Shown here in pieces: positions 52,501 to 61,288 of a DNA stretch of 64,000 nt. This DNA comes from an uncultured Muribaculaceae bacterium (lineage in GTDB: Bacteria > Bacteroidota > Bacteroidia > Bacteroidales > Muribaculaceae): NCBI GenBank assembly GCA_910579995.1, contig CAJTWH010000001.1, positions 18,884-82,883 of the forward strand, written 5' to 3'. Under the pieces are notes generated by a model, which saw nothing but the letters and a program-made list of their open reading frames with translations, was not told where the DNA came from and made no database searches. Both the position numbers and the translations under genes were made by a program. The stretch's first letter is position 1. Every line of letters starts with the position of its first letter.

Positions 52501-52935
52501 TTAATCGATGTCTTTAATGTGGACACATTCCACCCCAGCGCGGCGGAGCAGGTCTATGCCGTCGCTGAGGCGATAGAGGTCGTTGAAAACGACGCGCCGT
52601 ATGCCCGACTGAATTATGAGTTTCGAACATTCGAGACAAGGCGACGCTGTGATATAAAGCGTAGAGCCCTCCGAGGAGTTGTTGCTCCGAGCCACTTTGG
52701 TAATCGCGTTTGCCTCGGCATGGAGCACGTAGGGCTTGGTGACACCGTCGGAGTCTTCACATACGTTTTCAAAGCCGGCGGGTGTACCGTTGTATCCGTC
52801 GGAAATTATCATTTTATCCTTTACCAGAATCGCACCAACCTTGCGTCGCTCGCAATAAGAGTTTTCAGCCCATATAGCGGCCATGCGCAGGTAGCGACGG
52901 TCAAGAACTTCCTGTTTATCGTTTGCTGTTTTCAT
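52501..52935 (-). CDS. dCMP deaminase family zinc enzyme
   Basis: A 144-residue cytidylate-type deaminase providing dUMP for thymidylate synthesis. SDGYNGTPAGFENVCE is the substrate loop. HAEANAI holds the zinc His and catalytic Glu. SPCLECSKLII holds the two zinc Cys. The ATG at 52935 is favoured over an in-frame TTG at 52944. The consensus promoter at 52942-52972 (minus strand) places the transcript start almost on this ATG, so the mRNA may be leaderless. First gene of the unit with the S41 protease and the folate enzyme. Confidence 0.9.
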   Translation of the reverse strand: MKTANDKQEVLDRRYLRMAAIWAENSYCERRKVGAILVKDKMIISDGYNGTPAGFENVCEDSDGVTKPYVLHAEANAITKVARSNNSSEGSTLYITASPCLECSKLIIQSGIRRVVFNDLYRLSDGIDLLRRAGVECVHIKDID

Positions 52936-52941
52936 ATAAGG

Positions 52942-52972
52942 CAAAGTTACATATTTTCTGCCGTATTACAAA
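52942..52972 (-). promoter_or_regulatory. Consensus promoter abutting the dCMP deaminase start
   Basis: On the minus strand: TTTG at 52972-52969, 19 nt, TAACTTTG at 52949-52942. The ATG begins at 52935, only 6 nt after the box. Its upstream half overlaps the 3' end of the FeoAB gene. Confidence 0.7.
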
Positions 52973-55458
52973 AACAATAATGCTATTCTATAGGTTGCGA
53001 AAGCGAGAATCCACGCCACGAGGGTGTTGTAGATTACCGAGAAGGCGGCGTAGTGCCACGAGCCGGTCTCGCGTGCTATCGCCGTGATGGTGGCTATGCA
53101 GGGGCAGTAGAGCAGTATGAACACCATGAAAGCCAAAGCCGTAGCCGCCGTGAAGTCGGGTTTGCCGGTGATTGGCGATGGAGCTTTAAGGCGGGCGCCG
53201 AGGCGGGCGTCGGAAACTTCCTCATCGTTGGTATAGAGCACGCCGAGAGTCGACACCACAATCTCTTTTGCCGGCACGCCTGCCATAGCAGCCACTGTGC
53301 CGCGCCATTCGAAGCCGAGAGGCTCCATGACGGGATTTACAATCTTTCCGGCCATTTCGAGGTATGAATCGCGCGAAGTGTCGATTTCCGAGGTGGTTGA
53401 GTGGATTTCAGATGAAGGGACGCCATCGTGGAGCGGGAAGTAATTGAGCGCCCATACAAGTATGCTGGCGAAGAGTATGATGCCGCCCATCTTCTTGAGA
53501 TATTGCTTGCCTTTGCCCCAAGTGTGTGTGCATGAGGCTTTGAGAGTCGGCACACGGTAGGGGGGCAGCTCCATCACGAAGGGAGTCTCGTCATTCTTAA
53601 AGAGGAAGCGGCGCAGCAGTCGGGCCGTGACCACGCCTACAAGTATACCGCCGAAGTAGAGCCCGGCCATTACGAGCCCTGCATATCCGGCAAAGAATGT
53701 GCCGCAGAGCAGTACGTAGATAGGCAGTCGGGCCGAGCACGACATGAAAGGATTTATCAGCACGGTGATTATGCGGCTTGATTTGCTCTCTATGCTTCTC
53801 GAGGCAAGGATGGCGGGCACATTGCAGCCGAAGCCCATGACAAGAGGAATGAACGACTTGCCATGGACGCCAATGCGGTGCATTACCTTGTCCATGATGA
53901 ATGCCGCGCGGGCCATATAGCCCGAGTCTTCCATAAACGATATGCAGAAGAAGAGGATGAGGATGTTGGGCAGGAACACTATCACACCGCCGACGCCGCC
54001 GATAATGCCGTCGGCGATTAGGTCTTTTAGCGGTCCGTCGGGCATATTGTCCTGCACAAGTTCGGCCAGCCATCCTACAGCGCCCTCAATCCATTGCATG
54101 GGGTAGTCGCCGATAGCGTATGTCGCCCAGAAGATAAACACCATTATGGCTATGAATATGGGGAATCCGAGCCAACGGTTGGTGGCGAGTTTGTCGAGGA
54201 CCACGCTTGCGCGGCCTTTCTGCTTGTTGCCGGGAGTGAAAGTCTCGGTAAGTGCGCCGGTGACGAAACCGTATTTCTCTGCTGCAACGATAGAAGATAT
54301 GTCCTGATGGTGCAGGCTCTCTATTTTAGCCCGCAGCTTGTCGCGCAGCAGGATTATCGGGTCATCGGCGCTGTGGTGGAGATGTTGCTTCCACGGAGCC
54401 TCGCCTTTGCCATGCAGCAGCCGGCTCCAGAAGCCTTGTTTCTTTTTGTCGCCTTGGGCTTTAGTGACAGCGGATGTCTCGTCTTCAATCTCGTGGTCGC
54501 CCTCAAGCAACTTTATCGCGAGGTAGCGCGGCGAGAAGTGCTTGCTCATGGCCGGGGAGGCCTTTATGGCGTCGACAAGCTGACGCACGGCACCCTCTAT
54601 GTCGTTTCCGAGGTTTACATGGATGTGGCGCACGGTGTCGTCGCGGCCCTCATATACCTCGATCACGCGGTTGAGGAGGTCGGAGATTCCTTCGCCCGTC
54701 TTGGATACGACGGGCACCATAGGCACACCTATCATCCTGCCCAGAGCGTCGTATTCGAGCTTGGCACCGCTGGCTCGCAGCTCATCGTACATGTTGAGGG
54801 CTATCACCATGGGGTAGTCCATGTCGATAAGCTCGGTGGTGAGGAAGAGATTGCGCTCCAAATTGGCTGAATTGACAGCGTTGATGATTACGTCGGGGGT
54901 ATGCTCGCGCAGGTATTGGCGCACATACAGTTCTTCGGGCGAATAGCAGGTGAGCGAATATGTGCCGGGCAGGTCGATGATGTTGAAAGTGTAGTCGCCG
55001 TATCTGAACCGTCGCTGCTTGGCGTCGACGGTTACGCCGGAGTAGTTGCCGACGTGCTCGCTGGCACCGGTGACAGCGTTGAATATACTTGTCTTGCCGC
55101 AGTTGGGGTTGCCGATGAGGGCGATGTTGATGATATGCCTCTGACGGTCGAATTTGCGGTGTGCCTCGGTCTCTGCTATTTCCTGCGGTGGTGTGGAAAT
55201 CACCTCGGCACCTATTACGGCGGCTTCTGCGTCGTCAACGGCTACAACTTCGATGAGGTCGGCCTCGGAGCGGCGCAATAATATTTCCGAACCTAAAATG
55301 CTGTAGTTTACGGGGTCTTTGAGCGGGGCATGCTGAAGGACTTTCACTGCATGTCCTTTTACGAATCCCATTTCAATTACGCGCTTTCGGAAAGCGCCGT
55401 GTCCGTGAATCTTGAGCACTATGCCGGTCTGGCCGGTTTGCAGTTGTGATAACTTCAT
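52966..55458 (-). CDS. feoB: Ferrous iron transporter with FeoA fused to FeoB
   Basis: An 830-residue inner-membrane iron(II) uptake protein. Residues 1-72 are an SH3-like FeoA domain (GFVKGHAVKVLQHAPLKDPV), joined by a linker. The FeoB G domain follows: GNPNCGKT at 116-123, DLPGTYSL, then NMYD. The membrane part contains the two Gate regions around MGFGCNVPAILASR and GVPAKEIVVSTLGVLY, which carry the conserved Cys and other metal-path residues. The FeoA-FeoB fusion is a known Bacteroidetes arrangement. It overlaps DUF6155 by 4 nt, and its 3' end contains the dCMP deaminase promoter. No Fur box was recognised. Confidence 0.95.
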   Translation of the reverse strand: MKLSQLQTGQTGIVLKIHGHGAFRKRVIEMGFVKGHAVKVLQHAPLKDPVNYSILGSEILLRRSEADLIEVVAVDDAEAAVIGAEVISTPPQEIAETEAHRKFDRQRHIINIALIGNPNCGKTSIFNAVTGASEHVGNYSGVTVDAKQRRFRYGDYTFNIIDLPGTYSLTCYSPEELYVRQYLREHTPDVIINAVNSANLERNLFLTTELIDMDYPMVIALNMYDELRASGAKLEYDALGRMIGVPMVPVVSKTGEGISDLLNRVIEVYEGRDDTVRHIHVNLGNDIEGAVRQLVDAIKASPAMSKHFSPRYLAIKLLEGDHEIEDETSAVTKAQGDKKKQGFWSRLLHGKGEAPWKQHLHHSADDPIILLRDKLRAKIESLHHQDISSIVAAEKYGFVTGALTETFTPGNKQKGRASVVLDKLATNRWLGFPIFIAIMVFIFWATYAIGDYPMQWIEGAVGWLAELVQDNMPDGPLKDLIADGIIGGVGGVIVFLPNILILFFCISFMEDSGYMARAAFIMDKVMHRIGVHGKSFIPLVMGFGCNVPAILASRSIESKSSRIITVLINPFMSCSARLPIYVLLCGTFFAGYAGLVMAGLYFGGILVGVVTARLLRRFLFKNDETPFVMELPPYRVPTLKASCTHTWGKGKQYLKKMGGIILFASILVWALNYFPLHDGVPSSEIHSTTSEIDTSRDSYLEMAGKIVNPVMEPLGFEWRGTVAAMAGVPAKEIVVSTLGVLYTNDEEVSDARLGARLKAPSPITGKPDFTAATALAFMVFILLYCPCIATITAIARETGSWHYAAFSVIYNTLVAWILAFATYRIALLFL

Positions 55459-55991
55459 AGGTCGGAGGGTTTGAGATTATGCATCGTGGAGTTGACCACG
55501 GCTGCGATGTTCTGTCGGAAAGTCGGCGTGCCGCTTTCGGAGTTCATGATAAAAACAGTGAGGTCTTCAAGGGCAGTAGGCAACATTTCGTTTTTGTTGG
55601 CCCAATTGAGGTAGTCGCTCACCAGTCGGTATGTGCCGTTGAAGAGTGCGGCAGGATAATAGATATATTTCTCGCAGTTGACAATAACGGATATGGCGCT
55701 GAAGAACAGGCGGTTGACGTAATCAGCCGGGAGGCCGTAGTCTTGCGCTTCCTTTATGTATTTGCGTATCACGCTTATGCGTGCTTTTGAGAGACTTCCG
55801 CGCTTTGTGCGCTTCAACTCTTTGGCGATGGCTTCGGTTTTTTCTTTTACGAAAGCCTCGGGGTCGGGGTTGAGGAAAAACTCGAGATAGGCCTTTGCTT
55901 CTTTTGAAGAACTGTAGATATTAAGTATCAGCTCCGAAAGTTGTTCGGAGCTGAAATACTTAAGTTCTTTTTTCAGAGAGGCCTTGCTCAT
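55455..55991 (-). CDS. DUF6155 family protein
   Basis: A 178-residue, mainly helical cytoplasmic protein matching DUF6155, a small Bacteroidales family of unknown role. It begins MSKASLKKELKYFSSEQLSE, then FFLNPDPEAFVKEKTEAIAK. It lies 4 nt behind the S9 peptidase gene and overlaps feoB by 4 nt, so it is co-transcribed with iron uptake. No catalytic residues stand out. It might be an accessory or regulatory factor, but that is only context. Confidence 0.72.
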   Translation of the reverse strand: MSKASLKKELKYFSSEQLSELILNIYSSSKEAKAYLEFFLNPDPEAFVKEKTEAIAKELKRTKRGSLSKARISVIRKYIKEAQDYGLPADYVNRLFFSAISVIVNCEKYIYYPAALFNGTYRLVSDYLNWANKNEMLPTALEDLTVFIMNSESGTPTFRQNIAAVVNSTMHNLKPSDL

Positions 55992-55995
55992 GGAG

Positions 55996-58062
55996 TTATT
56001 TCAACCATTTGTCGAACCAGCGGAAGAAAAGACGCTGCCAGAGTACGGCGTTCTGCGGCTTGAGAATCCAGTGGTTCTCGTCGGGATAGATAACCATCTC
56101 GGCAGGTATGCCTCGGAGTTTGGCGGCGTTGAAAGCTGCCATGCCTTGGCTTGCGAGGATACGGTAGTCGAGTTCGCCGTGAGATACCATGATGGGAGTG
56201 TCCCAACGGTCAACGAGGCGGTGGGGCGAGTTGGCGAAAGTGCGCTGTGCGGCAGCGTTGTCTTTCTCCCAGTATGCACCTCCCATATCCCAGTTGGCAA
56301 ACCACATCTCCTCGGTGTCGAGATACTGCTGCTCCATGTTGAAGATACCGGCGTGTGCGAGAAGGGCAGCGAATCGTCCTTCGTGGATACCGGCGAGGTA
56401 GTAAACCGAGAAGCCGCCGTAGCTTGCACCTGTAGCGCCGATGTGCTTCTCATCCACCCAAGGCTCGGCTTTCACATTGTCGACAGCAGCAAGGTAGTCG
56501 CGCATGTTCTGGCCGGGATAGTCTTTGGAGATCTGCTCGTTCCATTCGGTGCCGAAGCCGGGCAGACCGCGGCGGTTGGGGGCGATCACCACATAGCCGT
56601 TGGCAGCCATGAGGGCGAGGTTCCAGCGATAGCTCCAGAACTGGCTAACAGCCTGCTGCGGGCCGCCCTGACAATAGAGAAGGGCCGGATATTTCTTGTT
56701 GGCGTCGAATTTGGGCGGTTTCACTACCCATACGAGCATTTCCTTGCCGTCGGTGGTGGGCACCATGCGACGCTCGATTTCGGGCATTGTGAGCTGGTTG
56801 AAGATATAGTCGTTGACAGCGGTGAGGCGTGTCTCTTCGTTTTTCTTCTTGCCGGCGGTTACGAGCATGAGCTCGTTGGGGCGGAGCATGGAGTGGTTCA
56901 TTGTCACCACGCGGCCTTTGCCCATGGGCTGGAGGCCGGTGTAGTCGGCCTGCTCCTGAGTGAGTTGGTCGATTTTATTGTCTTTGAGAGTGAGGCGGAA
57001 AACGGGAATCACGCCATCCTTGGGAGCAAGGAAGAAAATCTCGTTGCCTTCCGGAGCCCAAGCGAACTGGTCGATGGTATAGTCCCAGTCGGCAGTGAGG
57101 TCGCGCTTCTCACCGGTGAGCATGTCGAGGATGAAGAGGCGGTTTTTGTCGCTCTCGTAGCCATCGTGCTCCATGCTGAGCCAAGTGAGGTATTTTCCGT
57201 CGGGTGAGAAAGCGGGCATAGTGTCGTAGCCCATCATGCCCTCGGTGAGATTGCGGGTAGAGCCTGTGGCGAGGTCGTAGAGATAGAGGTCGGAATTTGT
57301 GGATATGGCATATTCAAGGCCTGTCTTCTTGCGCGAAACGTAGACGAGCGATTTGCTGTCTTTGCTCCAAGCGAAAGATTCCACACCGCCGAAAGGCTTC
57401 ATGGGGGCTTCGTAGGGCTCATCGGCCATGATGTCCTTGAGGTCGCATACTTTGCCGTCGCGGAAGTCGCCCACGAAAGGATGGGGTATTTCGGTCACCC
57501 ACTCGTCCCAATGCTTATACATGAGGTCGTCGATCACGCGGCCTGTGGCCTTGGGGAGGTCGGGGTAGATGTCGCCGGCGTTGCGGGCATATTTCACATT
57601 GCCGATAACTACAATTTTAGATTCGTCGGGCGAGAGGAGGAATCCTGCGATACCGCCGGGATGGCATGAGGCTTGCACACGGTCGGAGCCGTCGGGAGCC
57701 ATAGTCCACATCTGGGCATTGCCGTCGGCGTCGGGATACATGAAAGCAATGCGGGCGCCATTGGCAAACCATACAGCGCTGCTCTCGCTCTTGGGAGTGT
57801 CGGTGATACGCACGGGCGCAGCACCTTTCTCTACAAGTGAAAGTGTGTAAAGGTCGTTGTTTGAGTTGTTTTCGGCAAGATTTTCGTAAGCTATGCCGAA
57901 GAGTACGGTTTTGCCGTCGGGGGCAAGTGCAGGGTCGCTGACGCGGCCAAGAGCCTCGAGGGCATCGATGCTGAAATTGCCGTCGGGGCTTGTGAAGCTT
58001 TCGGCGGCGCCGGCACCGGCGGCTATGAGCAGGGCACCGGCGGTCATTGCAAGTTTGTGCAT
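55996..58062 (-). CDS. S9 family prolyl-oligopeptidase-like exported peptidase
   Basis: A 688-residue serine peptidase, probably periplasmic. The signal peptide is MHKLAMTAGALLIAAGAGAA. An N-terminal seven-bladed propeller runs to about residue 420 (repeats such as PAFSPDGKYLTWLSMEHDGY). The alpha/beta hydrolase domain has GATGASYGGFSVYYLAG with the nucleophile Ser, SHGELDYRI with the Asp, and YPDENHWILK with the His. It is closest to dipeptidyl-peptidase types acting on peptides from host or diet. A TACTTTTG box at 58086-58093 (minus) lies 24 nt upstream, but a paired upstream box is weak. Followed within 4 nt by DUF6155. Confidence 0.9.
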   Translation of the reverse strand: MHKLAMTAGALLIAAGAGAAESFTSPDGNFSIDALEALGRVSDPALAPDGKTVLFGIAYENLAENNSNNDLYTLSLVEKGAAPVRITDTPKSESSAVWFANGARIAFMYPDADGNAQMWTMAPDGSDRVQASCHPGGIAGFLLSPDESKIVVIGNVKYARNAGDIYPDLPKATGRVIDDLMYKHWDEWVTEIPHPFVGDFRDGKVCDLKDIMADEPYEAPMKPFGGVESFAWSKDSKSLVYVSRKKTGLEYAISTNSDLYLYDLATGSTRNLTEGMMGYDTMPAFSPDGKYLTWLSMEHDGYESDKNRLFILDMLTGEKRDLTADWDYTIDQFAWAPEGNEIFFLAPKDGVIPVFRLTLKDNKIDQLTQEQADYTGLQPMGKGRVVTMNHSMLRPNELMLVTAGKKKNEETRLTAVNDYIFNQLTMPEIERRMVPTTDGKEMLVWVVKPPKFDANKKYPALLYCQGGPQQAVSQFWSYRWNLALMAANGYVVIAPNRRGLPGFGTEWNEQISKDYPGQNMRDYLAAVDNVKAEPWVDEKHIGATGASYGGFSVYYLAGIHEGRFAALLAHAGIFNMEQQYLDTEEMWFANWDMGGAYWEKDNAAAQRTFANSPHRLVDRWDTPIMVSHGELDYRILASQGMAAFNAAKLRGIPAEMVIYPDENHWILKPQNAVLWQRLFFRWFDKWLK

Positions 58063-58144
58063 GTCAGATAGTTCTTTTCAGACTACAAAAGTAGATAATT
58101 ATATTGTGATATAGAATACCCTGAAATGGGTATTTTTGAGAGGT

Positions 58145-59158
58145 TTAGATTTCTACGCGGGCGTAGGGTGCGATGTCGTAGGGGCAGAAAATCTTGTCGA
58201 GGTATTTGAAATATCCGGCGATGGCCACCATGGCTGCATTGTCGGTAGTGAATTTCCGCTCGGGGATAAAAGCCTCAACTCCTTTAGCGGCGCAAAGGTC
58301 GGCCACAGCGGCCCTCACACCGGAGTTGGCCGATACGCCGCCGCCTATGGCCACGGTCTTTACCCCTGTGGCGTCGATGGCTTTTGAGAGTTTGTCGGTG
58401 AGGATGTCGATGATAGTGCGCTGCAGCGAGGCCGCGAGGTCGGCGCGGTTGTGCTCCACGAAGTCGGGGTCGGCCTTGATACCGTCGCGCAGGGTGTAGA
58501 GGAAAGATGTCTTGAGGCCTGAGAATGAGTAGTCGAGGCCTTGGATGTGAGGCTTGGCGAATTTGAATTTAGAGGGGTCGCCCTCGGCGGCGAGACGGTC
58601 GATGTGTGGGCCGCCGGGATAGGGGAGTCCCATCACCTTGGCGCATTTGTCGAAGGCCTCGCCGGCGGCGTCGTCGATGGTGCGTCCGAGAATTTCCATG
58701 TCGTTATATCCGCGCACGAGGATTATCTGCGAGTTGCCGCCCGATACGAGCAGGCACAGATAGGGAAACTCGGGCACGCGGTCGTCGGGCGACTGACGCA
58801 CGAACTGCGCCAGCACATGGCCGTGGAGGTGGTTTACGTCGATGATGGGAATCCTGAGGCCGAGCGACATGCCCTTGGCGAAACTCGTGCCTACGAGCAA
58901 GGAGCCGATAAGCCCCGGCCCGCGGGTAAAGGCGATGGCCGAAAGATCTTTCTTGTCGATACCGGCGCGGCGCAGTGCGGCGTCGACTACCGGCACAATG
59001 TTCTGCTGATGAGCGCGCGAGGCAAGCTCGGGTACCACGCCGCCGTATTCTTCATGTACGGCCTGCGAGGCTATGACATTGCTCATCAATATACCGTCGC
59101 GGACGACAGCCGCGGAGGTGTCGTCGCATGATGATTCAATACCGAGGATGGTTATCAC
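58145..59158 (-). CDS. tsaD: tRNA threonylcarbamoyladenosine synthase component TsaD
   Basis: A 337-residue ASKHA-fold protein that transfers the threonylcarbamoyl group to A37 of tRNAs reading ANN codons, working with TsaE (also in this window), TsaB and TsaC. ILGIESSCDDTSAAVV begins it. The metal site NHLHGH at 109-114 supplies His110 and His114. GLLxSGGNSQI-type phosphate loop: LLVSGGNSQII. GGVSANSGVRAAV is near 270. The start codon is GTG at 59156-59158; no in-frame ATG precedes it. 24 nt follow the outer-membrane protein gene. Confidence 0.95.
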   Translation of the reverse strand: MITILGIESSCDDTSAAVVRDGILMSNVIASQAVHEEYGGVVPELASRAHQQNIVPVVDAALRRAGIDKKDLSAIAFTRGPGLIGSLLVGTSFAKGMSLGLRIPIIDVNHLHGHVLAQFVRQSPDDRVPEFPYLCLLVSGGNSQIILVRGYNDMEILGRTIDDAAGEAFDKCAKVMGLPYPGGPHIDRLAAEGDPSKFKFAKPHIQGLDYSFSGLKTSFLYTLRDGIKADPDFVEHNRADLAASLQRTIIDILTDKLSKAIDATGVKTVAIGGGVSANSGVRAAVADLCAAKGVEAFIPERKFTTDNAAMVAIAGYFKYLDKIFCPYDIAPYARVEI

Positions 59159-59182
59159 TTTTTCTATTGCTGATTGGATGTT

Positions 59183-59698
59183 TTAGAAAACGTATGCTAT
59201 GCGGGCAGCGAACTGACCGTTGGGGTTGTGCTTTATGAGGGTATATTTGCCTTCAATGCCGATTTTGAGAGAGTTGGAGAGGCGTATCTCCCAACCGGCA
59301 CCCATATTGAGGCCGAAGCTGTTCTGATGTGATGTGACATCGTCGTGAGTGTCGGGTTCGAGATTATGACGACCCCATGAGTTGAATGTTATGCCGGCAA
59401 GTGGGTAGATTACCGATGTATTCCAAGTGGCAATCGGGAAGTGCATATCGATGTCAACGAGAAGAGCGTCGCGGTCTTCATTGCGGAAAGCGAGTCCTAT
59501 CGACGGAGCTATGCGCACATGGCTGCTGAAGGCATAGTCGAAGCAAAGTCCTGCCACAACAGAATTGTTGCGGGTGATGTAGCCTACTTTGGGACCGAAT
59601 GACTTCTGCCCGCGCTCAACCTGAGCCGAAGCGTGAAGGCCTCCGGCCATCAGCAGAAGTACTGCGGCAAGGCGTAGTATATGGGTAATTGTTTTCAT
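59183..59698 (-). CDS. Small outer-membrane beta-barrel protein
   Basis: A 171-residue exported protein. The signal peptide (ITHILRLAAVLLLMAGGLHA) is followed by alternating hydrophobic strands with Gly/Asn turns (for example VRIAPSIGLAFRNEDRDALL and MGAGWEIRLSNSLKIGIEGK), ending ARIAYVF with a C-terminal Phe. This fits an eight-stranded OmpA/OmpX-like barrel. A TATCTTTG box at 59747-59754 (minus) lies 49 nt upstream, without a clear upstream partner. Function unknown. It may share a transcript with tsaD, 24 nt downstream. Confidence 0.8.
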   Translation of the reverse strand: MKTITHILRLAAVLLLMAGGLHASAQVERGQKSFGPKVGYITRNNSVVAGLCFDYAFSSHVRIAPSIGLAFRNEDRDALLVDIDMHFPIATWNTSVIYPLAGITFNSWGRHNLEPDTHDDVTSHQNSFGLNMGAGWEIRLSNSLKIGIEGKYTLIKHNPNGQFAARIAYVF

Positions 59699-59769
59699 AA
59701 TGTGATGAATCTACTCTGTCTGTCTGAGGCTAATGCCCTCAATCTGCAAAGATACGCACTTTTGCGCTA

Positions 59770-60051
59770 TTAACGCTGCTTTTTCTTGAAATAATCGTTG
59801 TGAATTTTAATACCGAATATGACGACAGAGCATACAGTAGTGATTACGTTGGTGATTACCAGCGGCCAGTTGCACAATGCTATGCCCTGAATGACGAAGA
59901 AAACCGAGCCGAGGCCGAGCATGCAGAATGTAGGCAGGGCTATGCCGTCGGTGTTGCGGGTGCGGATGGTGGCGATTGCCTGAGGTAAGTAGCCGAATAT
60001 CATGCAGATACTGGCAGTATATCCAATAATGTTAATCCAAAGGTCTGACAT
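59770..60051 (-). CDS. SemiSWEET-type PQ-loop sugar transporter
   Basis: A 93-residue membrane protein with three spans, the half-transporter size of bacterial SemiSWEETs, which dimerise to make a small sugar facilitator. FGYLPQAIATIRTRNTDGIA holds the PQ motif in span 1. The other spans are FCMLGLGSVFFVIQGIALC and LVITNVITTVCSVVIFGIK. The start is the ATG at 60051. The gene lies alone, with 71 nt behind and 75 nt ahead of it. Substrate unknown. Confidence 0.85.
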   Translation of the reverse strand: MSDLWINIIGYTASICMIFGYLPQAIATIRTRNTDGIALPTFCMLGLGSVFFVIQGIALCNWPLVITNVITTVCSVVIFGIKIHNDYFKKKQR

Positions 60052-60126
60052 AGTGTTTTTTATTTTTTACTTATAACAAACAAAGAGGGTAAAATGTTCT
60101 CGCGAAGATTGAGATTCTGAGCAAGC

Positions 60127-60861
60127 TCAGATAATGTAGGCTACTTCTTTGAAGGCGTAGGAGTTGCCGTCGGAGAGGGTGAGCATGCCGTTGGTGGCGA
60201 CGTCGCGGATGGCTGCTTTGAAAGTGGTGCCGTCGGGGAGGGAGAAAGTGTAGTCATTGCCGTCGCCGCGGTAGAGGGCCTGCATGTAGCGTGTTTTCAA
60301 GGCTGTGCTGTCGCCGTCGTAGTTGTCGATATAGTCGGCAATGCGTTGAGTCAGAGTTTCCAACAGCGGCTCCAAGGGTGTGGTGTGGCCGCATAGCTGT
60401 GCGACCGACACCGGATTGGGGGCGTCGGAGCGGAATATCTCTTGGTTGACATTGAGACCTATGCCAACAATAGATCGGTCAATTGCCGCTCCCATGAGTT
60501 TGTTTTCGATAAGTATGCCGGCAAGTTTGCTGTCGTTGACGTATATGTCGTTGGGCCACTTGATTTTAGTTTTCAGCCGGCAGCCGTGGCCGGCGAGAAG
60601 ACCGTCGACAGTATCGGTCACGGCGAGCGACACCAGCATTGACAGCTCAAACTGGTGTGCGGGAGATATGGCAGCGGGGCGGAGCAGCTGTGAAAAGGTG
60701 AGGTTTTTGCCGGGCTCGGCTTCCCATGAGGCACCGCGCTGTCCGCGCCCGGCAGTCTGGCAGCGTGTGGCTACCACGGTGTTTGTCGGGGCGTCGGTCA
60801 TGGCTGACAGTTCGGCGTTTGTGCTTCCGCACTCCTGCAGCCATATTATGCGTGGCGTCAT
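60127..60861 (-). CDS. birA: Biotin-[acetyl-CoA carboxylase] ligase without DNA-binding domain
   Basis: A 244-residue class I biotin protein ligase that attaches biotin to carrier domains. LQECGSTNAELSAM opens it. The biotinoyl-AMP loop TAGRGQRGASW is at residues 36-46. KIKWPNDIYVNDSKLAGILI and GIGLNVNQEIF are the catalytic and dimer motifs. The N-terminal repressor domain of E. coli BirA is absent, so it should not regulate transcription. Start at the ATG at 60861, one nt after the tsaE stop. Last gene of the lepB-porX unit. Confidence 0.92.
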   Translation of the reverse strand: MTPRIIWLQECGSTNAELSAMTDAPTNTVVATRCQTAGRGQRGASWEAEPGKNLTFSQLLRPAAISPAHQFELSMLVSLAVTDTVDGLLAGHGCRLKTKIKWPNDIYVNDSKLAGILIENKLMGAAIDRSIVGIGLNVNQEIFRSDAPNPVSVAQLCGHTTPLEPLLETLTQRIADYIDNYDGDSTALKTRYMQALYRGDGNDYTFSLPDGTTFKAAIRDVATNGMLTLSDGNSYAFKEVAYII

Positions 60862-60862
60862 G

Positions 60863-61288
60863 TCACTCCGAGATAGTGAGAGTGCGCGAGTCATCGTCGT
60901 TGACGGTGATCTTCACAGTCACAGTGTCTTCGGGGAGAGCAGCAGCAATGCGCTCGGGCCATTCGATAAGGCAGATGGCGCCGGAGTCGAAATAGTCTTC
61001 GATACCAAGCTCAATGGCTTCCTCGAGGTCTTCGATACGGTAGAAGTCAAAGTGATAGATAAGCTCGGCGGTAGTGTCGGAGCGGTATTCGTTGATGAGT
61101 GCGAAAGTGGGCGAGGCGGTTTCTTCGGGGTCAACACCGAGCACGCTGCAGAGAGCGTTGATAAAGGTGGTCTTACCGGCTCCCATGTCGCCGTAGAATG
61201 CGAAGACAGTGTTGTCGCCCATCATTTCGGCGAATTGTCGTGCGGCAGCCTCAAGGCCGGCTTCGTTGGCTATCTGTATGGTTTTCAT
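60863..61288 (-). CDS. tsaE: tRNA threonylcarbamoyladenosine synthase ATPase TsaE
   Basis: A 141-residue ATPase that resets the TsaD-TsaB complex during t6A synthesis. The P-loop GDMGAGKT is at 33-40. SPTFALINEY and the Tyr/Asp-rich IYHFDFYRIEDLEEAIELG follow, with CLIEWPER near 115. It overlaps porX by 4 nt (61285-61288). The clustering of t6A and biotin genes behind a secretion regulator probably reflects a compact housekeeping transcript rather than a functional link. Confidence 0.93.
   Translation of the reverse strand: MKTIQIANEAGLEAAARQFAEMMGDNTVFAFYGDMGAGKTTFINALCSVLGVDPEETASPTFALINEYRSDTTAELIYHFDFYRIEDLEEAIELGIEDYFDSGAICLIEWPERIAAALPEDTVTVKITVNDDDSRTLTISE

Noticed and set aside
55984..57207. 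407-residue plus-strand frame opposite the S9 peptidase
   Set aside because: Antisense to a full S9 peptidase with an intact catalytic triad. No domain or promoter supports it.
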